A DNA stretch of 51,480 nucleotides from Mycoplasmopsis agassizii (GCF_002276225.1 NZ_NQNY01000006.1:1-51480), one strand, 5' to 3'; shown: positions 33,395 through 43,369, numbered from the stretch's first letter. Program-made: numbers and translations. The notes: a model not told the origin generated them from the letters alone.

Positions 33395-34261
33395 TTAAGC
33401 TTTATTAACTGAACCAAATTCTTGCATTTTTTCAGTTACTGTATTAATCATAGCTTCAATTCCAGGCGCATAAATTTTACGTGGATCAAAGTTTTTACCT
33501 TGATCAATTTTACCTGAAATAACAAAATCTTTAATAGCAGCAGCATTTGCTAGTTGTAATTCTGTATTAACATTAATTTTAGCAACACCTAAAGAAATTG
33601 CTTTTTGAATTTGTTCTTTAGGAATCCCGCTACCACCATGTAAGACAATTCCTACACCTGCAGCTTTTTTAATCATTTCTAATCTTTCGAAGTTTAATGA
33701 TTTTCATGATTCAGGATAAGGTCCATGGATATTACCAATTCCTGCAGCTAAAACATCAATACCTAAAGCTGCAATAGTTTTAGCTTCTTCAGGATCTGCT
33801 AGATCACCATTACCTACGATCCCATCTTCTTCACCACCAATAGTTCCTACTTCTGCTTCAAAACTAACTCCTTTAGCTTTTGCTAAAGTAATTAGTTCTT
33901 TAGTATTTTTAATATTAGTTGCAAATTCTTCATGGCTACCATCATACATAACAGATGTATACCCTGCTTCAATTGCTTTTTTAACACCTTCATATGAACC
34001 GTGATCAAAATGAAGGGCAACTGGTACTGAGATTTTTAAATCATCTACTAGGGCTGAAACTAAAGCAACCACTGTTTTAACTCCACCCATATATTTAACA
34101 GCACCTTCGCTAGTTGCTAGCATAATCGGGCTATTATTTTTTTGTGCCGCTAATAAAGCTGCTTTAGTTCATTCTAAATTATTAATATTAATATGAGGAA
34201 TTGCATATTTTCCTTGCTCTGCAGCTTTTAGCATTTTTGATGCTGATACTAATTTTGACAT
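33395..34261 (-). CDS. fba: Class II fructose-1,6-bisphosphate aldolase
   Basis: A 288-residue zinc-dependent aldolase of glycolysis that splits fructose-1,6-bisphosphate to DHAP and glyceraldehyde-3-phosphate. Signatures: ALHFDHGSYEG with the catalytic Asp and zinc His at about 84-88, GTIGGEEDG, GNIHGPYP with another zinc His near 180, and VLHGGSGIP with His near 208. The phosphate-binding segment INVNTELQLA is also present. Two Trp codons are TGA. The start is the ATG giving MSKLVSASKMLKAAEQGKY; AAGGAAG precedes it. rpoE lies 13 bases upstream in the same direction. It complements the fructose PTS of this window, although that system's product would still need a 1-phosphofructokinase. Confidence 0.97.
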
Positions 34262-34274
34262 TTTAAACTTCCTT

Positions 34275-34544
34275 TTATAATGTTTCTTTGAAACTAAATA
34301 AGAAACCATCATCTAAATTGTTAACACTAACGTTACCATCAGAAATTAAAAGGGTAAAAATTTCACCTCTTTTTTTATCTAGTAATTTAGCATATTCAAT
34401 TTGATTTGCTTCAGCTCATGCTGCTCATTTGATTCTAAAATGATTTTCAATCACTTCAAAGATTTCTTCAAATCTTTTTTCACCACTTTCAAATAGGTGG
34501 TAAATAATTTCTTGTACAGATGATAATCCTGAGATATTTTGCAT
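34275..34544 (-). CDS. rpoE: DNA-directed RNA polymerase delta subunit (HARE-HTH)
   Basis: An 89-residue protein consisting almost entirely of the HARE winged-helix domain of the RNA polymerase delta factor: GLSSVQEIIYHLFESGEKRF near the start, then IENHFRIKWAAWAE with TGA as Trp. It lacks the long acidic tail of Bacillus delta, as expected in mycoplasmas. I use the ATG at 34544 because further upstream extension would run into the tRNA gene. The short spacing to fba (13 bases) indicates an operon. A delta gene near the aldolase gene is also found in Bacillus relatives (rpoE-pyrG-fba). The identification is good but rests on a short domain. Confidence 0.85.
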
Positions 34545-34597
34545 ATTAAGTTTCACTTTCTTAATTTTATTTATAACTTGATCCAATTGCTTGGAAA

Positions 34598-34674
34598 TGG
34601 TGCGCCAGAGAGGATTTGAACCCCTAACCCCTTGGGCCGAAACCAAGTACTCTGTCCAATTGAGCTACTAGCGC
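34598..34674 (-). tRNA. tRNA-Arg (anticodon UCG)
   Basis: A complete 77-base cloverleaf. The acceptor GCGCTAG pairs with CTGGCGC (one G-T), the D arm is AGCTCAATTGGACAGAGT, the anticodon stem CTTGG/CCAAG closes the loop TTTCGGC with anticodon TCG, the T arm is GGGGTTCAAATCCTC-like, the discriminator is A, and the 3' CCA is encoded. It should read CGN codons, chiefly CGA and CGG. It lies just upstream of rpoE on the same strand. Confidence 0.95.
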
Positions 34675-34810
34675 AAAATTTAAAATTTGCTTTTAAATTT
34701 AGCTTTAAAAACTTTTTCAAATCAAAGATTCCAAGCTTTTAATAAAACATTTTTATTTTAATATAAAAAGTATAAATCATTAACAAATTACTAACAATTT
34801 TTAAGCACTA

Positions 34811-34838
34811 TATTTTATGCTAGCAATAGCATAAAATA
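34811..34838. repeat. Perfect 12-bp inverted repeat
   Basis: TATTTTATGCTA (34811-34822) and TAGCATAAAATA (34827-34838) flank a 4-base loop GCAA. There is no T-run on either side, so it is not a standard terminator. It could be an operator or RNA hairpin. Confidence 0.7.
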
Positions 34839-35007
34839 GTTGCTAGAGCATTTATATCAAAAGTGCTAAAAATCAGTCACTTAAACCAAAAACCTAGTTT
34901 TTAAAACCCAAACAATATTATTTTATAAGATTTTGGTCTTTTAAAAAACGGCAAAAAATTTTAAAAAATTTTTACAGTTTTTTCTGCAAATAGTGTAGCG
35001 ATTGTTT

Positions 35008-35059
35008 TGGTATAATTAAAAAAGTTAAAAAATATAAATATCATTAAGAAGATATTTAT
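35008..35059 (+). promoter_or_regulatory. Promoter and leader hairpin of the 820-aa lipoprotein
   Basis: TGGTATAAT (35008-35016) is a perfect extended -10. The leader contains a 9-bp hairpin, ATAAATATC (35034-35042) with GATATTTAT (35051-35059), directly before the RBS TAAGGA and the ATG at 35075. Confidence 0.65.
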
Positions 35060-35074
35060 AAGTAAGGAATACTT

Positions 35075-37537
35075 ATGAAGAAACTAAGTAAAAATTTTTT
35101 AATCCTTTCAGCTTCATCTGCAAGTATTGTTGCTGCTTCAGCAGCATTAATTGCATGTGCACCTGAAACTGATAAACCAAGAGTACCTGAAGAAGGTATT
35201 GATAATGCTGTTTTAAATGAAGTTTTTAAAAATCTTTTATCACAATCATCATATGAATCAGCACTTTATGAAAATATTGATCAACTAGAAAAAGGATTAA
35301 GTGAAGCAACCACAGTTGCTGATTTTGTTGCCCTATTTAATACTGATAATAAAAAAACAATTGAAAATGCTGTAGGTGCAGCACAACTTGAAAAACAAGC
35401 AACTGTTAATAAAAATGCTAGTGAAGTAATTATTGCTTTAACATTAAGTTATGGTAGTGCAAGTAAAACTGAAAATGTAACTATTAAGTTTAAAAAAGCA
35501 ACTTCATTAGACAGAGACACTGCTAAAAACTTTTTTACTAATTTAGGAACTGAATTTTCACTAGTAAAAAAAGATAAATCATTTGCCATAGTAGCACCTT
35601 CAGCAGTTAGTGATCAAAAACTAAATACTTTAATTACAAATGACACATTTGTAATTCCACGATCTTTCAATTTAAAAATTGATAAACTAGCAAGTGGCGC
35701 TAATGATGAAAAAGGGACATTAAAAGTTAAATTAACTTTATCTAAATTAGGTGAATTTTATAATGCTAAAGGTGAAAAAGTTGATCAAGCTAATGCAGGA
35801 GTAGAAATTACTTTACAAGGATTATTAGAAACTAACTCTGCTGCTACTTTAGTTAAAACTTGATATAGTAATAATTTAAAAAATGATGCTAGTCAAAGCT
35901 ATATAACTTTAACTAGTGAAGCAGTTAAAGATTTACTAACTTCACAAGTAGAAGGACAAAATTTAAAAAGTTATTTAAATTTAACAATGCCTTCTGATGC
36001 ATTTGATTATAGTGTAAGGTTTACAACATTAAATCCTTATTCAGAACTAGATGGACTAGTTAATGCAATTGTTACAATTACATCTAAAGATGGAACTACT
36101 TATTATGATCAAAATGGACAAACTTTTTTAAGAACTTGAGATTCAGGTAAAGTGGTTACTTTAAGTGGCTTTAAAAAAGGTGTTGATTATGCTAAAGATC
36201 AATTTGAAAAACATACATCTAAAACTAATACGATTGATTTAGCAACTTCTAACCTAACAGTTAAACAAGCTTTAAAAGATTTAAATAGTATTAGTTCAGT
36301 TAAAACTTATTTAGATGAAGTTAATCAGGGTTTAAAACCAGGATATGCTTTTGAACTTCATGAAGTTCAAAATAATACTAGTTATGATACAGGGGTAGTT
36401 AATTTAAAACTAGTTTTAAAATATAAAGATAGTAAAAACGTAGTTAAATATTTAAGTTTTAATCCTACTTCAAAAACTATTAGTGTTGAAGATAATTTAA
36501 CTAATGCTTTGGGCATTGAAGTTAAATTAACTAACTTAGTAACTGATGCTAAATATTTAGAAAATAAATTCAAAAATTTTGAAGTTAAAGATTTAACTAA
36601 AGAAGATTCTACTAACGTTAAAGCGTTAGCTAAATTAGTTGAAGATAAAGCAAACTTTAAGACTTTTGTAGAAGCGTTTAATAAGGTTGCAAAAACTGGT
36701 GAAATGAAAATTGATCTAAGTTTAATCAATAATTGAGAATTTGATACAACTAAAGAAAATGATATTAAACTAACTACAGCAACAGCGAATTTAAAAGAAA
36801 ATAAAACCAGTTTAAATCTAAACTTAAAAAATACTAATAATGTCACTGTAGCAGTTTCTAAAGAATTAGATTTTGATACCTTCTTTGTTTACTTTTTAAG
36901 ACTTTTAAATAGTGAATCAGTAGAAAAATATAGTGAAACTGCTTTAAATTTAATAATTATTAAATATCAAGGTATTGACACTTATGAAAAAACCAAACTA
37001 TTTATCGATGCAGTTGTAAATAAATACAAAGAAAATGAAGCCAAATTAATTCAGTTTTCAAATAATTATGCTGATGTAATTAATCAGCAAATGGCTATTA
37101 AAGGTAGTGAATTAACAGACACATCAATGGAGCATTATGGTTTTGTTTGAACCTTTGGTAGAGAATCCATGCCACATGAATTAAGAAATAAAATTGCTTG
37201 AAATAGTCAAACAACTTTACCTACTCAGTATGCAGGGGCTAATAGTGAAACATATGTAATTGCGGGTTTTCAATCTAAAGAGCAATTATCAAGTGATGCA
37301 AATGGAAATGCTTGAGTTACAGGAGAAACTAACACTACAAGTACAACTAGAAATACTTTCTTAAAAATTGGTGAAGCAGAATTTTATATTACTCGTTTAG
37401 GTGGTAATTTAACAAGTTCTAATACCCTTAAAAAAGCAGCAGGTGATTACACTACTTCACCATTTAATAATGGTCTAGCAGTGGCAATTATGTTCTTATT
37501 AAGAGAAGTTGAAAAAACAGTTTTAACATCAAATTAA
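35075..37537 (+). CDS. Surface lipoprotein, paralogue of the 23-kb lipoprotein
   Basis: An 820-residue lipoprotein. Signal MKKLSKNFLILSASSAS, lipobox LIAC with Cys at residue 28. The mature part carries at least three repeated helical-plus-beta domains with motifs such as KLTLSKLGEFYNAKG and TSKDGTTYYDQNG, each closing with a strand like VTLSGFKKG. The same motif appears in the 592-aa and 1339-aa lipoproteins, so the three are paralogues. The C-terminal 250 residues include W-rich segments (FVWTFGRES, AWNSQTT) and end with a helix, AVAIMFLLREVEKT, as in the 592-aa protein. Internal TGA codons are read as Trp. It is monocistronic, with a strong terminator overlapping the stop. It is a probable surface antigen. 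Confidence 0.87.
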
Positions 37538-37561
37538 TCACTAGTTTCTAGTGATTTTTTT
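37537..37561 (+). terminator. Rho-independent terminator overlapping the stop codon
   Basis: ATCACTAG (37537-37544) pairs with CTAGTGAT (37548-37555) around a 3-base loop and runs straight into seven T's. The first base of the stem is the last base of the TAA stop. Confidence 0.92.
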
Positions 37562-37622
37562 ATGTCAAAATAATAATTATAAGTTCAAAAATTTACTAAA
37601 TATTTTTTATAATATTTTTACT

Positions 37623-38045
37623 ATGGCACATAAACAATTATCTGATAATGGAAGGTTTTTAATTGATAAGTTTTTAAAAGAAGGTAAAACAATTACAGAA
37701 ATTGCAATCTTAACAAATAGAGACAAGTCATCAATTTCTAGAGAAATAAAAACAAATTCAACTGAAGATGGATACGATTATTTAAAAGCCATTGAATTGA
37801 CTAAAGTCAGAAGGGCTAGTCACAAGTTGAATTATATGAAGAAATATGATGAATTTATAAGACTGTTTCCTAAGAATTATCAAAAGCATTATCATGGTGT
37901 AAAACCAACAATAAAATTGATGAAAAGTGAATATCCTAATTTAGTAATACCTCATTGAAGAGTTGTTTATTTACTAATAGATAATGGCACTTGAGTACTT
38001 ACTCCTGAAGGAAAATTAATAACACCACTTCAAAAAAATGTCTAG
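37623..38045 (+). pseudogene. Truncated IS30-family transposase (N-terminal part)
   Basis: A 140-residue ORF starting MAHKQLSDNGRFLIDKFLK. It contains the IS30-type helix-turn-helix (ITEIAILTNRDKSSISREI), then a basic helical part and the segment HWRVVYLLIDNGTWVLTP, which in full-length IS30 transposases precedes the catalytic domain. It stops at a TAG after QKNV, and no DDE catalytic core is found in the 147 bases before thyA. Complete IS30 transposases have about 320 or more residues, so this is a remnant. I see no clear terminal inverted repeats or target duplications. No RBS is visible. An expressed DNA-binding fragment cannot be excluded. Confidence 0.75.
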
Positions 38046-38123
38046 GTAAAATAAGAAAACCTTATTTTTAAAACTAGCAATAATCATTAAGAACTTTAAC
38101 TCTAGATTCTTCAAAATTAATAT

Positions 38124-38147
38124 TTCTAAATTAATTTTAATTTAGAA
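38124..38147. repeat. Perfect 10-bp hairpin before thyA
   Basis: TTCTAAATTA (38124-38133) pairs with TAATTTAGAA (38138-38147) with a 4-base loop. The following GCCTTTTGC is only weakly T-rich. It may be a weak terminator or part of the thyA leader region. Confidence 0.45.
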
Positions 38148-38192
38148 GCCTTTTGCAATAAAATAAAATAAGTAAGAATTAAAGAGGTATTT

Positions 38193-39062
38193 ATGAAGCA
38201 ATATTTAGAATTATTAAAACATGTAAAACAGACGGGACAAAAGCGTTCAGATCGCACCAATACAGGTACAATTGGTGTTTTTGCAACGCAAACTCGTTAT
38301 CCTTTGGATAACGGTTTTCCTTTATTAACAACTAAAAAAATGGCTTGAAAAGCAATTGTTATGGAACTACTTTGATTTATTAATGGTGATACAAATATTA
38401 AGTTTTTAGTTGATAATGGAGTCAATATTTGGAACGAATGACCTTATGAAATTTATAAAAAATCAAAAGATTATCAAGGTGAAAACTTAAAAGAATTTGC
38501 TCAAAAAATAAAAGATGATGCAGAATTTGCTAAAGTCTATGGTGAACTAGGTCCAGTTTATGGCAAACAATGAAGATCTTTTTTTGGTGTTGATCAGATT
38601 CAAAATGCACTGGATGATTTAAAAAATAATCCTTTTTCTAGAAGAATTATAGTTAGTGCTTGAAACCCTGTAGAAGTTAAAGATATGGCATTGCCACCTT
38701 GTCATGCATTTTTTCAATTTTATGTTTCAAGTGATAATAAATTATCACTGCAACTTTATCAAAGAAGTGGAGACTTATTTTTAGGTGTACCTTTTAATAT
38801 TGCTTCTTATTCACTTTTACTAGCAATGGTGGCCCAAGTAAGTAATTTAGAAGTAGGTGAATTCATTCATACAATTGGTGATAGTCATATCTATTTAAAT
38901 CACCTTGATCAAGTTGATTTACAATTAAGTAGAACACCTTTAAAACTACCTAGATTAGAATTAAATAAAGAAATTAAAAGTTTATTTGATTTTACTTATG
39001 AAGATATCAAATTACTTGATTATCAATCACATGAAAAAATTAAAGCAGAGGTTGCAGTTTAA
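38193..39062 (+). CDS. thyA: Thymidylate synthase
   Basis: A 289-residue enzyme that converts dUMP to dTMP using methylenetetrahydrofolate. The catalytic Cys is residue 170 in [11 protein letters not shown]. Other family landmarks are [10 protein letters not shown] near the start (the phosphate-binding Arg), [54 protein letters not shown] and HIYLNHLDQ. The length lies between the Escherichia (264) and Lactobacillus (316) forms; the insert around [17 protein letters not shown] is typical of Gram-positives. RBS AAAGAGG precedes the ATG. Its stop is followed after 2 bases by folA, which regenerates the folate cofactor. Confidence 0.97.
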
Positions 39063-39064
39063 TT

Positions 39065-39535
39065 ATGATTAAGTTAATAGTAGCAGTAGGACAAAACAAT
39101 TTAATAGGTAATAAAGATAAAATGCCTTGACATTATCCCGAAGAATTTAAACATTTTCGCAATACTACTTTAAATCATTATTTACTATTTGGAAGAACTA
39201 CTTTTTTAGGTTTGCCTGCAGTTTTAAAAAATCGTTTTCATTATGTTTTATCAACTACTGATGAAGGTCTAGATAAAGCTCATAAAGTAATTCATAATGA
39301 TCAAGAACTAAATTCATTATTTAATGAATTTAGAAATAGTGATAAAATTTTATTTATTTCAGGTGGCAAAAGTATTTATGAACGTTATGTTAATGAAGCA
39401 AGTGAATTAATCATTTCACGAATTAAACATAAGCATCAAGGAGATGTTTATTTAAATCTTAATTTAGATAATTTTAAACTTGATCATAAAGATGATTATG
39501 CAGATTTTGCTGTGGAATATTGAGTTAAAAAATAA
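39065..39535 (+). CDS. folA: Dihydrofolate reductase
   Basis: A 156-residue NADPH-dependent enzyme that reduces the dihydrofolate made by thymidylate synthase. Signatures: MIKLIVAVGQNNLIGNKDKMPWHYPEEFKHF (substrate side, with TGA as Trp and the acidic Glu of the PEEF segment), LLFGRTTF (cofactor loop) and ILFISGGKSIYERY (GG turn). The length is standard. It is translationally coupled with thyA, its functional partner, a common bacterial arrangement. A terminator follows at 39606. Confidence 0.95.
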
Positions 39536-39605
39536 ATCAGTTAACTTAGTAATTGTTGCTGATTAATCATAAAATACAAATCTTAGAAATTTAGTTATTA
39601 AAAAG

Positions 39606-39636
39606 ATGAAACCTATGCCTTGTTTCATTTTTTTTA
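39606..39636 (+). terminator. Terminator of thyA-folA
   Basis: ATGAAAC (39606-39612) pairs with GTTTCAT (39622-39628), followed by TTTTTTTT. The stem sequence is almost the same as that of the fba/helicase terminator at 33351. Confidence 0.85.
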
Positions 39637-39763
39637 ATGTAAAAATAAAAATTTTGACAATTTATATATTTTTTATATCGTTTAAAAACGTGAACCTTCA
39701 AATTATGTGTAAAAAAAATTAAAAAAAATTGTAAATTTATTTAAATTTTGCTAATATAAAGTT

Positions 39764-39860
39764 GGCTATAAATTAAAAACAAAAAATTGATTTTATTCAA
39801 AACCTTTTACTGTTTTTTATTCATACCTATTTAAAAATTAATTTTTTGTTAAATATAGCC
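39764..39860. repeat. Long imperfect palindrome upstream of the protease
   Basis: The left arm (39764-39794, starting GGCTATAAATT) and the reverse complement of the right arm (39833-39860, starting GGCTATATTTAAC) share GGCTATA and ACAAAAAATT with small gaps. The spacer is about 38 bases. The right arm ends 6 bases before the -10 box of the subtilase gene, so a DNA or RNA hairpin there could affect its expression. Confidence 0.55.
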
Positions 39861-39894
39861 TTAAAATATAATTATTTATTAAAGGAGTATAAAA

Positions 39895-42033
39895 ATGAAA
39901 AAATTTTTATTTACATTATTTAACAATGTTAGTGTTGCAGCAGTACCGTTACAAACATTAACACCTGTTACACAACAATTTATTGAAGATTCAACCTTCT
40001 TAAATACTATTTTTAAAATAGAACGCATTGGTTATTCTCAAGAAGATTGAGAAAAAAACATTGATCAACCTGTCGAGGTTTTGGTTAGACTAAGTGAAAA
40101 CAGCAATGATTCACTTTCTTTCGACCAATTAGTTGAATATTATGGAGGCCAAAATTCAAAATTTGTAGATATTATTACAAAAGAACTTGTTGATATTGCA
40201 AATATAACAAAAAGTGAAACCTCACCATTTGTTACTTTTACTTTCAAAAATAGAAAAAATTTAGGATTAAATTTAGTAAAACTTGCACTAAATGAAAAAA
40301 CAATAAAAGTAACTTCATTTGAAACAGAAGCAACATTTGATGTAGAACCTATAAGCAACTCTTCTTATTCAACATCAACAACTATAAATGGTATTGAATA
40401 TCATGAAATGAACAAAAAAATATTCGAAACAGTCAGTGTGTTCAACCAAATGGTAAAAGATAATAATGCTAATGGTAGAATAATTAACTCACATAAACCA
40501 AAAATAAAAGTTGGTGTTTACGAGGCAAATGCAACTGTCTATAGAAATAATCCAAATTTTATTAATTCAAGTGTTAAAAACATACATTATTATGAATTAA
40601 CTGATAAAGAAACAAATGAAAGGGTCGACTTACTAGGTCGTGGATCTAGTGACCATGCTGACAAGGTTGCATCAGTTATTACTGGTAAAAATGGTATAGA
40701 TAACTATATTACTGATATTTATTCAACTTATCAAAAAAAACAACCTCATTTTCTTTCTGGAAAAGAAAGAAAAGATTTGTTATCTACATGAATAAGAAAA
40801 ATTGACTGGATGATCAAAAATGGAGTTTCAGTAATTAATAATAGTTGAAAAGTTAGACTTCCTATGGATACAGTAAGAAGTGATTTAAGTAAATTTGGTT
40901 ATAACGAACAAGCCTACTATCTAGATTTTATTGCAAGAAAATATGGAATAATAAACGTAATTGCTTCAGGTAATGACGACCAAGACCAAAAGTACAGAAG
41001 CATTAATTCTTTTGCTCTTTCACATAATTCGGTTGTAGTTGGATCAACTACTGAAGATGGTAAAAAAAGAAGTTATTTTTCAGAATACGAAACACCTGAC
41101 CCAAAAATACAAACTAAACCTCTATTAGTAGCTCCAGGAGAAAATTTTGCTTTTTCTTCAACTGAGCACGGCACAAGATTTAATGAGGTAAGATTTACTC
41201 ATTCTGGAACAAGTTTTGCTGCACCAATTGTTACAGGTTTGATTACAACATTACTAAGGCATAACCCAAAATTATTTAAAAAACCCGCTGCCATGTTAGC
41301 TGTTCTTACAGCAGGCTCAAAAGAAATGAAAGGTTATGCAAAAAATAAAACAAACGGCTTGAATAATGAAGTTGGTGCAGGATTAATTAATTATGAAAAA
41401 ATGCAAAAAGCAGCCGATAACGTAAGTTTTATTGATTCATACAATTTCCAAAATTTTACATCTAAAGAGATATATTTAAATAAAAATGATAATTTAGATA
41501 TTTCAACCGCCTGACTTTTTAATGCAGGTTATATTGATATTGGAGAAGGAAAACCAGTAGAGCCAGAGGACTTTAATAAAAGACCTGATTGAATAAAAGA
41601 CTGAAATTGATTAAATTTCGTACCTTTTGGATCTTTTGGTTATTTAGGTAAATATTCACTATTTCAAGAAGATGTAAAAAGATGAGAACAAAAAAGACAA
41701 AAACATCTAGATGAACTAAAGGAGTATAATAATTCTTTAAGTGATTTATCATCTAATAAATATGATAAAGCAAATTGAAAATCAATTGAAACAATGAAGA
41801 AACAATTTGGAAATAGTTGATATACACCTATTGATATAGACCTTAAATTAGAAAAATATAACTCATCTTCAGGACAGTGAAATACAGTAGTGTCTTCAAT
41901 CTCATCTTATAGCAATGTAGAATTCATAAGACATAAAGTTACTGAAAGTGGTAGATATAGAATAGTTGTTTACAAACATGGAAAAGTAAGTAGCGAAAGA
42001 ACTATAGGCGCAGTAACCTATGTGGTTAACTAA
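39895..42033 (+). CDS. Subtilisin-like (S8) serine protease
   Basis: A 712-residue protein. The S8 catalytic core is recognisable: nucleophile Ser440 in HSGTSFAAPIVTG, His254 in SSDHADKVASVITG, and oxyanion Asn360 in VIASGND. The place of the usual catalytic Asp (V-x-V-x-D-x-G) is occupied by KIKVGVYEANA, with Glu210 instead. The N-terminus (MKKFLFTLFNNVSVAAV) can act as an export signal but has no lipobox Cys. Residues after 540 form a Trp-rich C-terminal beta domain. The gene has a strong RBS (AAAGGAG) and a promoter below a palindrome. Its last codons overlap the start of the lipoprotein gene that follows, suggesting a functional pair. It is probably a surface or secreted protease; the substrate is unknown. 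Confidence 0.85.
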
Positions 42034-43323
42034 AAAAAATTATTAATCACAGGAATTCTATTTATATCATTAGCATCAACTTCATTTGTTTCGTGTCTTA
42101 ATTATGAAGAGCCTATAAATATAGCTAAAGGTTTAGCAAAATTAGACGATAAAAAAGTAGTTAAATACACAGCTTTAGGAAAATCATATTTTGAATATTT
42201 ATTTGAAAAATATGACAACCATCAAGGTAATTCTTTTAAAGAACCAATAATTATAAATAATAAGACACTTTTAAAAGAAACCATTATTTCATGAAAAAAT
42301 GATTTCATAAAATACCAAAAAAAAGAGGAAAATACTTCGAAATCCCTTGCTGATTTTGAACTCATTGTAAATAAAGCAATTGAACAACTTGATGAATTTT
42401 ATTCTGATTCTTTCTTTAAAGAACACAGTTTAATAATTGACTATGGTGGTTTTATCGGTGCAAAAGTTACAACTAAAAGCATAGATTATTTTCTTGAAAA
42501 TGCCAATGTAACAAACCTTAAAAATATTTCATTGAAACAATATCCAGATAATGTTGCAAAAAATGAAAAAGAAATTGAGATAACTTACGATAAAGTTGAT
42601 AGAAGTTTTGATCCACATACTTTTACACCTGTTCTTTATGAATTAAAAAACAGTGATTTTGGTATAAACAATAATGAAAAATATAAGATTTCTAAGTATT
42701 GGAATACATCTATTAAAGCATTAAAAAGTGAAAGAATAATTAGTGCAAGTTCATATTTAAACATTGATCTATCTCAATACAGTGAAGGTTGAAATAGAAT
42801 AAAAATAAAAGATAATACTTTTAGTAATGAAATAGATGAATCATACTCAGAAATATTAATAAAATCAAAAATTGAATTTGACAATCTTATAGATACATCT
42901 AGAAAATCATATTTGATTAACATGGAAAATGATAAAAACGCACTAATTGAATTTGGTAGGCTTAAAGGTTATTTTGACGATAATTTTTTTCAAAATAACG
43001 TTTTAACAATCGTATCAGTTCTTGATTGGATTCATTATTTCAAGCAAGGTAGTTCGAGGTTCATTGATGATTATTACAGTGAGATTTCTGGTAATAATAT
43101 TAACATAAAACTTTTGAAAAGAGAATATGTGGCAAATCAAGATCCTGGTTATAACGCAAAAAAAGAAATTAAATTCATTTCAAACAAAAATAAAGAAAAA
43201 GGTATTCCAATAGAGATTGAACTTCCGAATATGAGCGCAACACTTTTTATGCCCATTAATAAAAGTAGGTTGTCAAATTTAGAAGAAGTTAAGATAAACT
43301 TATCTATTTCAGATTTGGAGTAA
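42020..43323 (+). CDS. Lipoprotein gene with out-of-frame start across a poly(A) run
   Basis: The body (42034-43323, about 430 codons, TGA as Trp) begins with a perfect lipoprotein signal (LLITGILFISLASTSFVSC) but has no start codon in its own frame; it is preceded in frame by the TAA of the protease gene. The only good ATG, at 42020, lies within the protease gene and is out of frame by one base. It reads MWLTKKN then stops. Between them is A8 (42032-42039). With nine A's, or a -1 slip on A-AAA-AAA, the product becomes MWLTKKKLLITG..., 434 residues, with lipobox FVSC at Cys26. In the sequence as given the gene is therefore OFF, or needs slippage. The mature part is acidic, Asn/Ile/Lys-rich, with no motif I know. 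It may be the protease's surface partner. A sequencing error in the A-run is also possible. Confidence 0.75.
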
Positions 43324-43335
43324 CTAATTCAACAT

Positions 43336-43369
43336 AAAAAATCAGCAGTTTTTAAAATTGCTGATTTTT
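43336..43369 (+). terminator. Rho-independent terminator after the protease-lipoprotein pair
   Basis: AAAAATCAGCA (43336-43346) pairs perfectly with TGCTGATTTTT (43359-43369). Confidence 0.88.

Larger units (their letters stand above)
34675..35074. other. 400-base intergenic region with palindrome and lipoprotein promoter
   Basis: No ORF is supported. The region contains a perfect 12-bp inverted repeat at 34811-34838, long A/T tracts, an extended -10 promoter at 35008-35016 and a leader hairpin at 35034-35059. The tRNA-Arg promoter should lie near 34680-34740 on the minus strand, but no clear box stands out. Confidence 0.6.
39536..39894. other. Intergenic region with terminator, large imperfect palindrome and protease promoter
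   Basis: 359 bases without a gene. It holds the folA terminator (39606-39636), a long imperfect inverted repeat (39764-39860), a -10 TATAAT (39867-39872) with a weak TTTTGT 17 bases upstream, and the RBS AAAGGAG (39881-39887). Confidence 0.6.

Noticed and set aside
34545-34646. Longer rpoE start upstream of 34544
   Set aside because: It would encode tRNA-Arg sequence (VRGSNPLWRT); the HARE domain begins just after the ATG at 34544.
37623-38045. An intact small regulator with a helix-turn-helix
   Set aside because: The sequence after the HTH continues along the IS30 transposase pattern and ends before the catalytic domain, so a truncated transposase is the simpler reading, though expression is not excluded.
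42034-43323. Read-through fusion of subtilase and lipoprotein through the TAA
   Set aside because: The lipoprotein body shares the protease frame, but it begins with a complete export signal and lipobox, which makes sense only at a new N-terminus.
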